Shown piece by piece: positions 18,797-27,982 of a DNA stretch of 64,000 nucleotides. The stretch lies in NCBI RefSeq assembly GCF_014306625.1, contig NZ_JACRYL010000011.1, positions 141,417 through 205,416 on the forward strand, given 5' to 3'. The first letter of the stretch is position 1. The number at the start of each line of letters is the position of its first letter. Source of the stretch: Pedobacter fastidiosus (lineage in GTDB: Bacteria; Bacteroidota; Bacteroidia; Sphingobacteriales; Sphingobacteriaceae). A program made the position numbers and the translations under genes. The notes beneath the pieces are model-generated. The model did no database searches, was not told where the DNA came from, and saw only the letters and a program-made list of their open reading frames with translations.

Positions 18797-19108
18797 TAAA
18801 GTTCTTTCAGACAGGATTTAAGGATATCTTATAAAAGTCGCAATTTACTAAAAATTAGATTGAACTTCCTAGTCAGTTTTTCTTTTTTAATTCCTTTATA
18901 GCAATTTTAAAGCAATCTTTTATTTCAACCCAATAGTTCGGTAAGTTTTGGTTCTAAAACGTGATGCGAGCAAATTTTTTATGATTTTCTGCACTTCTTC
19001 TACCAATTAATTTATTAATTAATAGAATATTTATTTCAATCTACCTTTTAGCCTTAATTTTATGGCGTTTATTTGGTAAAGCCTATATTTGCCCAAATTT
19101 ATTTTGTT
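18797..19108. other. AT-rich intergenic region with promoter-like box
   Basis: No gene or clear repeat is seen. At 19084-19091 the sequence TATATTTG fits the Bacteroidota -7 box (TAnnTTTG), 17 bases before the peptidase ATG. A properly spaced -33 TTTG is not convincing. Confidence 0.5.
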
Positions 19109-20479
19109 ATGCAAGAGATTAAAAATTATGTAGAAACACACAAACAACGTTTTTTAGATGAGTTGTTTGAGTTATTACGTTTTCCATCGGTAAGTGCCGA
19201 CCCAAAATATAAAGCTGATGTGCTAAAAACGGCTGATTATGTTGCGCAGAAATTAAAAGATGCTGGCGCAGATAAAGTTGAAATATGCTCAACGGCTGGT
19301 TATCCGATTGTTTATGGCGAAAAAATTGTTGATGCTTCTTTGCCAACAGTATTAATTTATGGCCATTACGATGTTCAGCCTGCAGATCCTTTAGAACTTT
19401 GGAAAACCCCACCTTTCGAGCCAACCGTTCGCGATGGTAAAATTTATGCTCGTGGCGCTTGTGATGATAAAGGACAGTTCTACATGCATGTTAAAGCATT
19501 CGAATTAATGATGGAAACCAATACTTTGGCTTGCAATGTTAAGTTTATGATCGAAGGCGAGGAGGAAGTAGGCTCTGCAAATCTTGGTATTTTTGTAAAA
19601 GCAAATGCAGAGCGTTTAAAAGCTGATGTGGTTTTAATTTCTGATACTTCAATGATCAGCATGGAACACCCATCTATAGAAACGGGTTTACGTGGCTTAG
19701 CCTATATGGAAGTAGAAGTTGTTGGTCCGAACCGCGATTTACACTCTGGTGTTTATGGTGGTGCAGTGGCTAATCCGGCTACTATTCTTTGCAAAATGAT
19801 TGCTTCCTTGCATGATGAAAATAACCACATTACCATTCCTGCTTTTTACGATAAGGTTATCGAATTAACTGATGAAGAGAAAAAAGCCTTAAACTCTGCT
19901 CCTTACGATGAGGCAGAATACACAAAGGATTTAGATATTGAAGAAGTTTGGGGTGAAAAAGGTTATTCGACTTTAGAGCGTACCGGAACTCGCCCAACTT
20001 TAGAGGTTAATGGAATTTGGAGCGGTTATATTGGTGAAGGTGCTAAAACGGTATTGCCAAGTAAAGCAAATGCTAAAATTTCAATGCGTTTGGTGCCGAG
20101 TCAAAGCTCAGAGGAAATTGCAGAAATTTTTACCAAACACTTCGAAAGTATTGCACCTAAAAACGTTAAGGTTAAAGTTACAGCTCATCATGGTGGCGAG
20201 CCGGTGGTAACGCCAACAGATAGTATTGCTTACCAAGCTGCGGAAAAAGCAATTGAAGATAGTTTTGGTAAAAAAGCCATTCCAACTCGTGGTGGTGGTA
20301 GTATTCCAATTGTTGCCCTATTTGAAGATGTTTTGGGTATTAAATCTGTGCTCTTCGGTTTCGGTTTAGATAGCGATGCACTGCACTCTCCGAATGAGAA
20401 ATACGATATCTTCAACTATTATAAAGGCATAGAAACTTTGCCATTATTCCACAAATATTTTGCAGAATTGAGTAAATAG
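19109..20479 (+). CDS. M20-family dipeptidase
   Basis: A cytosolic di-zinc dipeptidase of 456 aa, CNDP/PepV-like. Motifs: VLIYGHYDVQPAD (His and catalytic Asp), ARGACDDKGQ (bridging Asp), IEGEEEVGS (catalytic Glu pair), ISDTSM (Asp), GPNRDLHSGVYGG (dimerisation-domain His) and FGLDSDALHSPNEKYDI (C-terminal His). A TTG in frame at 19073 would add 12 residues. I use the ATG at 19109 because the added stretch covers the promoter-like TATATTTG. Confidence 0.93.
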   Translation: MQEIKNYVETHKQRFLDELFELLRFPSVSADPKYKADVLKTADYVAQKLKDAGADKVEICSTAGYPIVYGEKIVDASLPTVLIYGHYDVQPADPLELWKTPPFEPTVRDGKIYARGACDDKGQFYMHVKAFELMMETNTLACNVKFMIEGEEEVGSANLGIFVKANAERLKADVVLISDTSMISMEHPSIETGLRGLAYMEVEVVGPNRDLHSGVYGGAVANPATILCKMIASLHDENNHITIPAFYDKVIELTDEEKKALNSAPYDEAEYTKDLDIEEVWGEKGYSTLERTGTRPTLEVNGIWSGYIGEGAKTVLPSKANAKISMRLVPSQSSEEIAEIFTKHFESIAPKNVKVKVTAHHGGEPVVTPTDSIAYQAAEKAIEDSFGKKAIPTRGGGSIPIVALFEDVLGIKSVLFGFGLDSDALHSPNEKYDIFNYYKGIETLPLFHKYFAELSK

Positions 20480-20500
20480 TATTCTATAAAAGATTCATTT

Positions 20501-20538
20501 ATCCCTGTTTAGTTTTTTTCTAGACAGGGATTTTTTTT
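20501..20538 (+). terminator. Terminator of the M20 peptidase gene
   Basis: ATCCCTGTTTAG and CTAGACAGGGAT pair (one mismatch) around a run of Ts, followed by eight more Ts, 22 bases after the stop codon. Confidence 0.88.
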
Positions 20539-20539
20539 G

Positions 20540-20940
20540 AAAATGAACGTTTAGTTTTTCATTGGTGCTGTAGTCCCGCCGTTCGCTTTACTTCGCTGTT
20601 AACCGCAAGGGTTAACGCTATGTGTTCGCTACTGTCTGGTTTATTAACTAAGGTTTGTTTTCCATTTGATAAGCCTGTTCCTGCAAAGTTCGTAATTAAT
20701 AGCCTATTAAACCTCAATTTGCTTAAAATGGTATGGCTATTTGCAAGCTTAAATAATTTTCCTCACTGCGCCACCTAAACCCGACCGAAGTGTAAAATCC
20801 TTTTCTGGTTTTTTTTATCAGAAAAGATTTGGAACGGGGGCGGGACTGCATCAACCGAAAAGTGCTTGAATTGCTTTCCAAAAAAAGAAAATCAAATCAT
20901 TTCAGTTTTTTAACCACAGATTTTTTTATAAATTGTACCC
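20540..20940. repeat. Gene-free region with hairpin fragments
   Basis: No gene. It holds the hairpin GTTAACC/GGTTAAC (20598-20616), a TCTTTTCTG-type inverted repeat (about 20798-20830) and the phrases 'GTAGTCCCGCC' and 'GGGGGCGGGACTGC' at either side. These look like the two ends of one degenerate palindromic element of about 280 bp (20570-20850). Confidence 0.55.
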
Positions 20941-21921
20941 ATGAAATACCTATTCTCATCTCTTTTACTTTTAGCTGGTCTTGCTTCTCTTGCTCAAGAT
21001 AGTAAAACGATTAAGCAGTCTGGAAACCCAATTTTTAAAGGTTGGTACGCCGATCCTGATGTAGCAATTTTTAACAACAAATACTGGGTTTATCCTACAT
21101 ACTCTGCAAAATATAAAGAGCAGGTATTTTTGGATGCCTTTTCATCAGATGATCTCGTGACTTGGAAAAAACACGAACACATTGTAGATACTTCAGCAAT
21201 TAAATGGGCTAACAAAGCCATGTGGGCGCCAGCAATTGTTAAAAAAGATAAAAAATACTATCTGTTTTTTGGAGCGAACGATATTCAAAGCGATAATGAA
21301 ATTGGCGGAATTGGTGTAGCTGTAGCCGATAAACCTGAAGGGCCGTACAAAGATCATTTAGGAAAGCCTTTGGTAGATAAATTTCATAACGGTGCACAAC
21401 CAATCGATCAGTTTGTTTTTAAGGATAAGGATGGCCAATATTATTTAATTTACGGTGGTTGGAGACATTGCAACATCGCTAAGTTGAATAAGGATTTTAC
21501 TGGTTTTCTTCCTTTTGAAGATGGAACAATTTTTAAAGAAATTACTCCAGATAATTACGTTGAAGGACCATATATGTTTATTAGAAACGGTAAATATTAT
21601 TTTATGTGGAGCGAGGGTGGCTGGACAGGACCAGATTATTCTGTGGCTTATGCAGTTAGCGATTCGCCTTTCGGGCCATTTAAAAGGGTTGGGAAAATAT
21701 TAAAACAAGATGCTTCAATTGCAACAGGAGCAGGGCATCATTCGGTAATTATCAACGAGAAAAAAGGAGCTTATTATATTGTTTATCACCGTCGCCCTTT
21801 AACAGAAACTGATGGAAATCATCGGGTTACCTGCATTGATGAAATGAAATTTGATACAGAAGGAAATATTCTTCCTGTAAAAATTACAAACGAGGGTGTT
21901 AAAGCTCAAAAGGTAAAATAG
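20941..21921 (+). CDS. Glycoside hydrolase family 43 protein, secreted
   Basis: A five-bladed beta-propeller glycosidase of 326 aa acting on arabinose- or xylose-containing plant polysaccharides. The signal peptide is MKYLFSSLLLLAGLASLAQ. Catalytic signatures: WYADPDVAIF (general base Asp), QPIDQFVFKD for the pKa-tuning Asp, and YVEGPYMFIRNGKYYFMWS (general acid Glu). The closing blade has GAGHHSVI, the usual His near the active site. It stands alone without SusC/SusD genes, so it is not part of a visible polysaccharide utilisation locus. Arabinosidase and xylosidase activity cannot be separated by eye. Confidence 0.9.
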   Translation: MKYLFSSLLLLAGLASLAQDSKTIKQSGNPIFKGWYADPDVAIFNNKYWVYPTYSAKYKEQVFLDAFSSDDLVTWKKHEHIVDTSAIKWANKAMWAPAIVKKDKKYYLFFGANDIQSDNEIGGIGVAVADKPEGPYKDHLGKPLVDKFHNGAQPIDQFVFKDKDGQYYLIYGGWRHCNIAKLNKDFTGFLPFEDGTIFKEITPDNYVEGPYMFIRNGKYYFMWSEGGWTGPDYSVAYAVSDSPFGPFKRVGKILKQDASIATGAGHHSVIINEKKGAYYIVYHRRPLTETDGNHRVTCIDEMKFDTEGNILPVKITNEGVKAQKVK

Positions 21922-21926
21922 TTCAG

Positions 21927-21961
21927 CTTCAGCTGGAAATTATATTAATTTCCAGCTGAAG
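21927..21961. terminator. Bidirectional terminator between GH43 and MFS genes
   Basis: Perfect 14-bp arms CTTCAGCTGGAAAT / ATTTCCAGCTGAAG with a 7-base loop lie between two convergent genes. The last base overlaps the edge of the MFS stop codon region, so the hairpin can serve both. Confidence 0.85.
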
Positions 21962-23188
21962 TTAATTTGTCTCCAAAGCAAATTTAACTTGCTTCTTGTT
22001 CAATATGCTAAATCCCCAAGCACACAATAGAAGCATAAGTGCAAGCCCCATCCAAAGCGTATTATAGCCTAAATTTTTGGCAATAAAAAAGCCAGCCAAT
22101 GGTCCAATTAACTGTGCGCAAGACCAGCTTAAAGTGTATCCTGCTGCGTACAGGCCTCTATTATGCTCGTTACTTCTGTTAATTACAATAGTGTTTATAA
22201 AAGGTAAAGCAAACATTTCGCCACCGGTAAAAACAACAATAGTAATTATTGCCATGGCAATGTGAAAGCTAAATGGTGCACTGAGCATAATGTATGAAGT
22301 AGCGAAAAAGACTGCTCCAATTATAATGAAAAACATAGGAGATCGTTTAGCTTCAATTTTATTGATCATAATCATTTCAAAAAGAGCAATTACGAGTCCA
22401 TTTAAACCAATTATTAAGCCTATTGCAAATTCATCTATGTGCCATTGTTCTTTAAAAAAAACAGGTACAATTCTAAACATTAAAAATGCACAGGTAATAA
22501 AAACCGTTGTTAATAATATAAACTGCATATAAAATGCATCTTGCCAAGGTTTCATAATCATCATTTTACTTGCATTTTCCTTAGCCTGTTTCATAAAATC
22601 CTTCACCTTCGGTAAGAAAGATAAAATTAAAATTCCAACAATAATGCTTACGCCACCTTCTACAATAAAGAGAAGTTTGTAATTAATTGATGCAATAATT
22701 CCAGCTAAACTAATCCCGACAGACCACCCAATGTTTACAGCAAGTCTGTTTAGGGAGTAAGATCTTGTTATGGTTCCTTCTTGAGCATAATGAGCAACGG
22801 CGGTAAAATTAGCCGGACGAAAAGCTTCAGAAAAGAAGCTAATGACTACAGCTAAAACACATAACGTTGAAAAATGTGTAATGGTAGAAAATAAAATGAA
22901 AAGCAAGCCACCAATAATAGATGATAAAATTTGAACGGGTCTAAAACCAATCATATCAGTTAGTTTGCCACCCATTGCTGATCCCATTATGGAACCCACA
23001 CCAAATAAAGTGATAATTAAACCCGCATCCATTTCTGTTTTGTGCAAACTTTGAGTAACGTAAAGCCCCATAAACGGCACCGCCATACTTCCACATCTAT
23101 TAAACATCATTACAATACTTAAAAGCCAAGTTTCTCTGCTTAGGCTACTAAAAGAAGTTTTATAGGTGTTTAATATAAGTTGGAACAT
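21962..23188 (-). CDS. MFS transporter
   Basis: A 12-helix major facilitator of 408 aa. The conserved loop 2-3 motif appears as GSAMGGKLTDMIGFRPVQ. The helix 5 region (NIGWSVGISLAGIIA) carries the antiporter-type glycine pattern. The C-terminal half repeats the layout with GEMFALPFINTIVINRS. The closest look is to MdtH/YfcJ-like drug efflux carriers, but the substrate is not predictable. It is convergent with GH43 and shares a terminator with it, so a role in sugar uptake is not implied. Confidence 0.88.
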   Translation of the reverse strand: MFQLILNTYKTSFSSLSRETWLLSIVMMFNRCGSMAVPFMGLYVTQSLHKTEMDAGLIITLFGVGSIMGSAMGGKLTDMIGFRPVQILSSIIGGLLFILFSTITHFSTLCVLAVVISFFSEAFRPANFTAVAHYAQEGTITRSYSLNRLAVNIGWSVGISLAGIIASINYKLLFIVEGGVSIIVGILILSFLPKVKDFMKQAKENASKMMIMKPWQDAFYMQFILLTTVFITCAFLMFRIVPVFFKEQWHIDEFAIGLIIGLNGLVIALFEMIMINKIEAKRSPMFFIIIGAVFFATSYIMLSAPFSFHIAMAIITIVVFTGGEMFALPFINTIVINRSNEHNRGLYAAGYTLSWSCAQLIGPLAGFFIAKNLGYNTLWMGLALMLLLCAWGFSILNKKQVKFALETN

Positions 23189-23371
23189 GTTTTGGTTTCG
23201 AGAAGCAAAAATAGAAATTTATCACCTATACTGGAGCGGTATTTTTGCTTAGAATTGGATTAATGCTTAATTTTTTCTGCGTTGCAACGCACTGATTTGT
23301 TTCAAAAACGCTTGTGGAAATATCAAGATGAAGGTAACTTGTGCGCTGAAATTCCCTTAATACTAAATCAA

Positions 23372-23722
23372 TTATTTGCCAGTAATAAATTTACGGTGTT
23401 CTAACCCCCAGTCTGTAAGGTTATTGATGATTTTTTTTAATGTCATACCATATTCCGTTAATTGATATTGAACTGATATAGGCTGAGTTTCTAAAACCGT
23501 TCGATTGATCAACTTATTGAGCTCCAATTCTTTTAACTCTTTACTCAACATTTTATTCGATATTCCATCTACATCATTTAAAATGTCAGAAAATCTTCTT
23601 TTACTATAATAGCAGATAGATGAAATGATGGATATTTTCCATTTTCCGCTTAGCACATCCATCGCATCGTGGACAGCCATGATTTCTTTTTTGTGCCCTA
23701 ATTGGCATTCATTTTCAGTCAT
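23372..23722 (-). CDS. HxlR-family transcriptional regulator
   Basis: A 116-aa winged-helix protein of the HxlR/YodB type: VLSGKWKISIISSICYYSKRRFSDI, NKMLSKELKELELNKLI, VQYQLTEYGMTLKKII. Cys6 in the ECQLGHK N-terminus sits where YodB-like members carry the redox- or quinone-sensing cysteine, so sensing of thiol-reactive compounds is possible. It is divergent from an SDR oxidoreductase across 101 bp with a strong inverted repeat, a classic regulator-target arrangement. Confidence 0.92.
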   Translation of the reverse strand: MTENECQLGHKKEIMAVHDAMDVLSGKWKISIISSICYYSKRRFSDILNDVDGISNKMLSKELKELELNKLINRTVLETQPISVQYQLTEYGMTLKKIINNLTDWGLEHRKFITGK

Positions 23723-23774
23723 AAGTTACTTTGTTACCCGAAAGTTACTGTTACTTTTCGTTACAAAGTAACTT
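23723..23774. promoter_or_regulatory. Nested inverted repeat, likely HxlR operator
   Basis: Outer arms AAGTTACTTTGT (23723-23734) and ACAAAGTAACTT (23763-23774) are perfect. Between them lies an inner imperfect dyad around CGAAAGTTAC-TG-TTACTTTTCG. GTTAC/GTAAC half-sites recur about six times. It abuts the HxlR start codon and covers the region between the two divergent genes. Confidence 0.8.
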
Positions 23775-23823
23775 AAATAAATTGATTCACCCTAACTTTA
23801 CGGCTTAAACAATTAAAAAAATC

Positions 23824-24567
23824 ATGGACTTTACAGATAAAAACGTCGTTATTACAGGAGGAACTACCGGAATTGGATTGGCAACAGCCAAAGCATTTGT
23901 TAATGCTGGTGCAAACGTTTGGATAACCGGTAGAAATGCCAACAATCTCCAAAAGGCATTTGCAGAAATAGACAACCCAAAATTAAACACGGTAGTATCA
24001 GATACTTCGAAGCTTTCGGAGATTTCAATCCTTGAAAAAGTAATTCAAGATAGCGGGAAAAAAATAGATGTTCTTTTCCTAAACGCGGGAATTGCGACAT
24101 TTGAGCCCATAGAAAAAGTAACTGAGGAAAATTTTGATGCACAATTTAATACCAATGTTAAGGGGCATTTCTTCACACTGCAAAAATTACTTCCTCACTT
24201 GGCCGACGGAGCTGCGGTAATTTTCACTTCATCAACGGTTGCCACAGCTGCAAATTTGGGTGCTAGCGTATATTCTGCAACTAAAGGGGCCGTAAATAAA
24301 ATTGCCCAAATTGCCGCTAACGAACTGGCAGGAAGAAAAATCCGAGTAAATATCGTTAGTCCAGGCCCAGTTTTAACCCCAGATTTGGAAAACGCAGTGC
24401 CAGCAGAAGCTAAAGAGTTTTTGGCTTCTGCTACAGCTTTACAAAGGTTAGGTGATCCTGCTGAGATTGCAAAAACAGTATTGTTTTTAGCTTCTGATGC
24501 TGCAAGTTTTATTACAGGAACAGAAATTGTTGCAGATGGTGGTTATCTCAATTTTGCGTTAAAATAA
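23824..24567 (+). CDS. SDR-family NAD(P)-dependent oxidoreductase
   Basis: A classical short-chain dehydrogenase of 247 aa: TGGTTGIGLATAKAF (coenzyme glycine motif), VLFLNAGIATFEP (NAG motif), catalytic Ser in FTSSTVA, YSATKGAVNK (Tyr and Lys), VSPGPVLTPD, and a closing ITGTEIVADGGYLNFALK. The pattern after the glycine motif (WITGRNANNLQ) has an Arg fitting NADP. It is probably the target of the divergent HxlR regulator, perhaps for detoxifying reactive carbonyls or quinones; that is inference. Confidence 0.92.
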   Translation: MDFTDKNVVITGGTTGIGLATAKAFVNAGANVWITGRNANNLQKAFAEIDNPKLNTVVSDTSKLSEISILEKVIQDSGKKIDVLFLNAGIATFEPIEKVTEENFDAQFNTNVKGHFFTLQKLLPHLADGAAVIFTSSTVATAANLGASVYSATKGAVNKIAQIAANELAGRKIRVNIVSPGPVLTPDLENAVPAEAKEFLASATALQRLGDPAEIAKTVLFLASDAASFITGTEIVADGGYLNFALK

Positions 24568-24590
24568 TCTGCCTTTTTTAAACTTATTTG

Positions 24591-24616
24591 AAAGCGGCAA
24601 ATGCCGCTTTTTTTGT
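24591..24616 (+). terminator. Terminator of the SDR gene
   Basis: AAAGCGGC and GCCGCTTT form a tight stem with a four-base loop, followed by Ts, 23 bases after the stop. Confidence 0.85.
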
Positions 24617-24749
24617 TTTTATTAATTAATCAATGCTAGTTTTTTACTGAATGATTGAGTCTTGTTTAAAGATATAATGTCGGAGAACATTTCTTTGTCT
24701 TTAATGTTTATTGGGGTATTCACTATCTTTATCCGATAAATAAACAGCT

Positions 24750-25598
24750 ATGAAATCATTTTTAGGAATGGGCCTTTTGGGTTCGAATTTTGTTAAGGCG
24801 ATGCTTCGTAAAGGGGAACAGGTGCAGGTTTGGAACAGAACTGCATCGAAAGCGGAAGCGCTTGTGCATGATGGCGCAATCGCCTTTGCCAATGTAGCCG
24901 ATGCGGTTAAGGGCGCAGATATTGTCCATCTTACGCTTAAAGATGATGCTACAGTTAATGAGGTATTGGAAGCCGCCAGTAGCGGTTTTTCGCCGGGAAC
25001 AATTATTATAGATCACACTACAACTTCGGCTGAGGGTGCTGTTGAAAGAACTGCAACTTGGAAATCAAGGGGATTTATTTACCTACATGCGCCTGTATTT
25101 ATGGGGCCACCAAACGCACTGGAAAGTTCTGGGAGTATGCTGGTATCTGGTGATCAAGAGGTAATCGCGAAGGTTGAACCAGAACTGTCGAAGATGACGG
25201 GAAAGCTCCTCAATTTTGGTTCGGAAGAAGGAAAGGCAGCTGGGATAAAATTGATTGGTAATTTATTTTTAATATCAATGACCGCCGGACTTTCTGATGC
25301 ACTTGCACTTTCGAAAGCTTTAAGTATTGATTCAGCAGATATTGCTACACTTTTTGCTTCTTGGAATCCTGGAGCTGGAGCACCAGCCAGACTTGATAAG
25401 CTAAGAGCAGGGGATTTCAGCAAGCCCTCATGGGAGCTGGACATGGCAAGAAAGGATGCAGGTTTGATGATGAGTGCAGCAAACAAAAGTGATGTGAAAC
25501 TTACAGTTTTGCCAGCAGTTGTCGCAGAAATGGATGCTTGGATAGAAAAAGGTCATGGCTCGGATGATTGGAGTGTGATTGCAAAAGATAATGTTTAG
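24750..25598 (+). CDS. NAD(P)-binding 3-hydroxyisobutyrate dehydrogenase-like oxidoreductase
   Basis: A 282-aa beta-hydroxyacid dehydrogenase family member. The Rossmann motif FLGMGLLGSNF starts at residue 4, so the start is slightly short of the usual length but complete. VWNRTASKAE has the Arg typical of NADP use. The substrate motif region reads DHTTTSAEGAVERTATW and then HAPVFMGPPNALESSGSM. The catalytic Lys motif appears as GKAAGIKLIGNLFLISMT. The substrate is unknown; the gene is monocistronic with its own TATCTTTA promoter-like box (about 24723-24730). Confidence 0.88.
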   Translation: MKSFLGMGLLGSNFVKAMLRKGEQVQVWNRTASKAEALVHDGAIAFANVADAVKGADIVHLTLKDDATVNEVLEAASSGFSPGTIIIDHTTTSAEGAVERTATWKSRGFIYLHAPVFMGPPNALESSGSMLVSGDQEVIAKVEPELSKMTGKLLNFGSEEGKAAGIKLIGNLFLISMTAGLSDALALSKALSIDSADIATLFASWNPGAGAPARLDKLRAGDFSKPSWELDMARKDAGLMMSAANKSDVKLTVLPAVVAEMDAWIEKGHGSDDWSVIAKDNV

Positions 25599-25698
25599 TT
25601 TAATTAACAGAACAAACATTGAAGATTTATCTATTTTAAACTTGATAAAACATTTTTGGGATATCGACGTTTAATAATTGAGAGCGTTAATTTAGATG

Positions 25699-25735
25699 AG
25701 CGGGAAGAGCCTTTGGTTTTTCCCGCTTTCTTTTT
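25699..25735 (+). terminator. Terminator of the oxidoreductase gene
   Basis: AGCGGGAA (25699-25706) pairs with TTCCCGCT (25720-25727), then a T-rich run follows. Confidence 0.85.
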
Positions 25736-25869
25736 TAATTTATTGTCGGTTGGTTATAGTATCGCAAAAGAATAAAGTACTTCCTCTTAGAAAAAGCAAA
25801 GAGCATTCAATTAAGGCAAATTTTTTATTTCCCTACATTTTTCCTCAACTTAGCAGGATCAAATAAGCT

Positions 25870-26736
25870 ATGCCACCAGAGAAAAGAAAGCCTGTTATTC
25901 GAAAAACTCCAATCCGAAAACCATCTACGCGTAAAAAGAAGTCGAAGCCTTTTCCGATAAAATGGAAAATTGCAATTGCCGGCTTGTTGTTAATTCTGCT
26001 TTCTCCTTTTTATTATGGTTACATTTTGAAAGGTTTTGTTGGAACGTGGCGATGGGTAAAGGATTGGGGGCAAGACCCAAACTATAGAACATACGAGAGC
26101 TTTAATATTAAAATTCCAAAACAATATGACATTCATGGAATCGATGTATCTTATTATCAAGGCAAAATAAACTGGCAAAAGGTGAAGGAGATGAAAGAAG
26201 ACGAAGTAAAGATTAGTTTTGCTTTTATAAAAGCTACTGAAGGTATTTTGCAGGTAGACCCTTACTTTCAACGAAACTGGAGAGAGGCGCCCAAAGCTGG
26301 AATAATTTGTGGAGCATATCATTTTTTCAGACCAAAGCGTGATGGGAAAACACAGGCCAAGTTTTTTCTCCAAGTTGTAAATATTGAAAAGGGAGATTTG
26401 CCTCCAGTTGTGGATATTGAAACGCTTGATGGGGTTTCGCCATTAAGAATGAGACTCGAACTTTCAGATTTTTTGACTTATGTTGAAATGAAGACGAAAG
26501 TGAGGCCAATTATTTATACTGGTTTGAAGTTTTATGAAGATAATCTTCAAGGAAAACTTGATGAATATCCCTTCTGGATCGCACATTATTACCAACCAAA
26601 ACTGCGCTTAGATAAAAGCCGGTGGAAGTTTTGGCAACATTCTGACAAAGCTAAAATTAACGGGATTGGCCATATCGTCGATTTTAATGCTTTTAATGGA
26701 GATAGTACTGCGCTTGCAGAAATGCTTGTAAAATAG
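25870..26736 (+). CDS. GH25 lysozyme-like protein, membrane-anchored
   Basis: A muramidase-fold protein of 288 aa. The N-terminus is a very basic cytoplasmic tail (PEKRKPVIRKTPIRKPSTRKKK) followed by one helix (about 33-50), so the enzyme faces the periplasm. GH25 motifs: HGIDVSYYQGKINW, FAFIKATEG, GAYHFFRP, VVDIET (catalytic Asp-x-Glu), PIIYTG, WIAHYY, KFWQHSD and the closing VDFNAFNGD. A role in peptidoglycan cleavage is expected from the family. Confidence 0.92.
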   Translation: MPPEKRKPVIRKTPIRKPSTRKKKSKPFPIKWKIAIAGLLLILLSPFYYGYILKGFVGTWRWVKDWGQDPNYRTYESFNIKIPKQYDIHGIDVSYYQGKINWQKVKEMKEDEVKISFAFIKATEGILQVDPYFQRNWREAPKAGIICGAYHFFRPKRDGKTQAKFFLQVVNIEKGDLPPVVDIETLDGVSPLRMRLELSDFLTYVEMKTKVRPIIYTGLKFYEDNLQGKLDEYPFWIAHYYQPKLRLDKSRWKFWQHSDKAKINGIGHIVDFNAFNGDSTALAEMLVK

Positions 26737-26751
26737 TTCATTGGTTTATTG

Positions 26752-26874
26752 GTCATTGGTTCATTTGTAATTATTCAAATCGCATTAAATAAATCCATAC
26801 TAATTTTCCTAATGAACCAATGACTAATGAACTTTGCTGTTGCATCCAAACTATTTTCCTAATGAACCAATGAC
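26752..26874. repeat. Short direct and inverted repeats between convergent genes
   Basis: The 22-base string starting ATTTTCCTAATGAACC occurs at 26803-26824 and 26853-26874. The reverse complement of its AATGAACCAATGAC part is at 26752-26765. Either pair can fold, so it may act as terminator for both neighbouring genes. Confidence 0.75.
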
Positions 26875-26881
26875 CACTGAA

Positions 26882-27979
26882 CTATATCGTCCAATTTTCG
26901 CAAGTTTTTAGAAAATCTTCATCTGGTTCGGCGCCAATTCCATATGATTCAGGAACATCTAAAAAGAACCCATTATAGGTTAAGCCACCAATTACAGGAT
27001 CAACCAAATGGCCAAGTAAAGCTGTATCTAAATCGAAAAATTCTACATTAGGGCTTGCTAGTGCAAAATGTAAGTTTGCACTCAATGCAATTCTAGTCTC
27101 TAGCATACTGCCAATCATGCATTTAACGCCTTTTTGCAGGGCTTCTTCATGAATTTTTTGCGCTTCTAGAATACCTCCAGATTTGGAAAATTTTATATTT
27201 AAATAGGTCGTAGATTGACTATTAATCAGTTTCCTTGCATCATGATGATTATAACAGCTTTCATCAGCCATCAATTTTATTGGAGAATTGATGTTTAATT
27301 CGGGTAACTTATCATCATACCAAGTGCGCATCGGCTGTTCGCAGAATTCGATGTTGTATTTTTCAAGTTCACCGAGTGCAAATAAAGCATCATCAAAATT
27401 CCATCCTTGGTTTGCATCCAGACGGAGTGTCATTTCCCCGCCCACAGCTTCTCGAATGTGTTTTACGCGTTCAATATCGTCGTTAACTTTTTTTCCCAGC
27501 TTTATTTTTATAATGCTACAACCTTGGCTTTTATATTTTAAAGCGGTTTGGGCCATACCTTCTGGAGTATCAATCCCTATAGTCATGTCGGTTTCTATTG
27601 TTCGTTTTTGACCGCCCAAGAATTGATACAATGGGAGTTTGGCATGTTTTGCAGAAATATCGAACAGAGCCATATCAAAAGCACTTTTGATTGTGCTGTT
27701 ATGATCTGCATAACCCAATAAATCATTCATCCGCTCCGGAATTTCGAGCGGATCTTTACCAATCCAAATAGAGGCAAAATCTTTCGCCATGGCAATGCAG
27801 GTATCTTGAGTTTCACCAACAATCATCGGGAAGGCAGAACATTCTCCAATGCCATGAATGCCAGCATCAGTATGCACTCTAATTAATACATTTTGCGCAA
27901 AGTGCATGGTGCCAGTCGCAATAACAAATGGTTCCATTGGGATGCTAAAGCGGAATATTTCTGTATGGGTGATTTTCAT
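26882..27979 (-). CDS. Dipeptide epimerase (enolase superfamily, MLE subgroup)
   Basis: A muconate-lactonising-type enolase homologue of 365 aa that racemises the C-terminal residue of dipeptides; L-Ala-D/L-Glu epimerases recycle murein peptides. Seen: KIKLG (KxK with the catalytic Lys), metal ligands in LRLDANQGW, FCEQPM and LMADESC, the second base Lys in NIKFSKSGG, and the FDLDTAL (DxD) signature that marks dipeptide epimerases. The start is 3 bases after the stop of the DUF1016 gene, so the two are probably cotranscribed. A link to murein recycling fits GH25 nearby but is only suggestive. Confidence 0.9.
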   Translation of the reverse strand: MKITHTEIFRFSIPMEPFVIATGTMHFAQNVLIRVHTDAGIHGIGECSAFPMIVGETQDTCIAMAKDFASIWIGKDPLEIPERMNDLLGYADHNSTIKSAFDMALFDISAKHAKLPLYQFLGGQKRTIETDMTIGIDTPEGMAQTALKYKSQGCSIIKIKLGKKVNDDIERVKHIREAVGGEMTLRLDANQGWNFDDALFALGELEKYNIEFCEQPMRTWYDDKLPELNINSPIKLMADESCYNHHDARKLINSQSTTYLNIKFSKSGGILEAQKIHEEALQKGVKCMIGSMLETRIALSANLHFALASPNVEFFDLDTALLGHLVDPVIGGLTYNGFFLDVPESYGIGAEPDEDFLKTCENWTI

Positions 27980-27982
27980 GGT

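Noticed and set aside
20941..21921. Polysaccharide utilisation locus around GH43
   Set aside because: No SusC, SusD, hybrid two-component or anti-sigma gene is next to it.
24750..25598. N-terminally truncated oxidoreductase
   Set aside because: The Rossmann glycine motif is complete from residue 4; the start is only a few residues shorter than usual.
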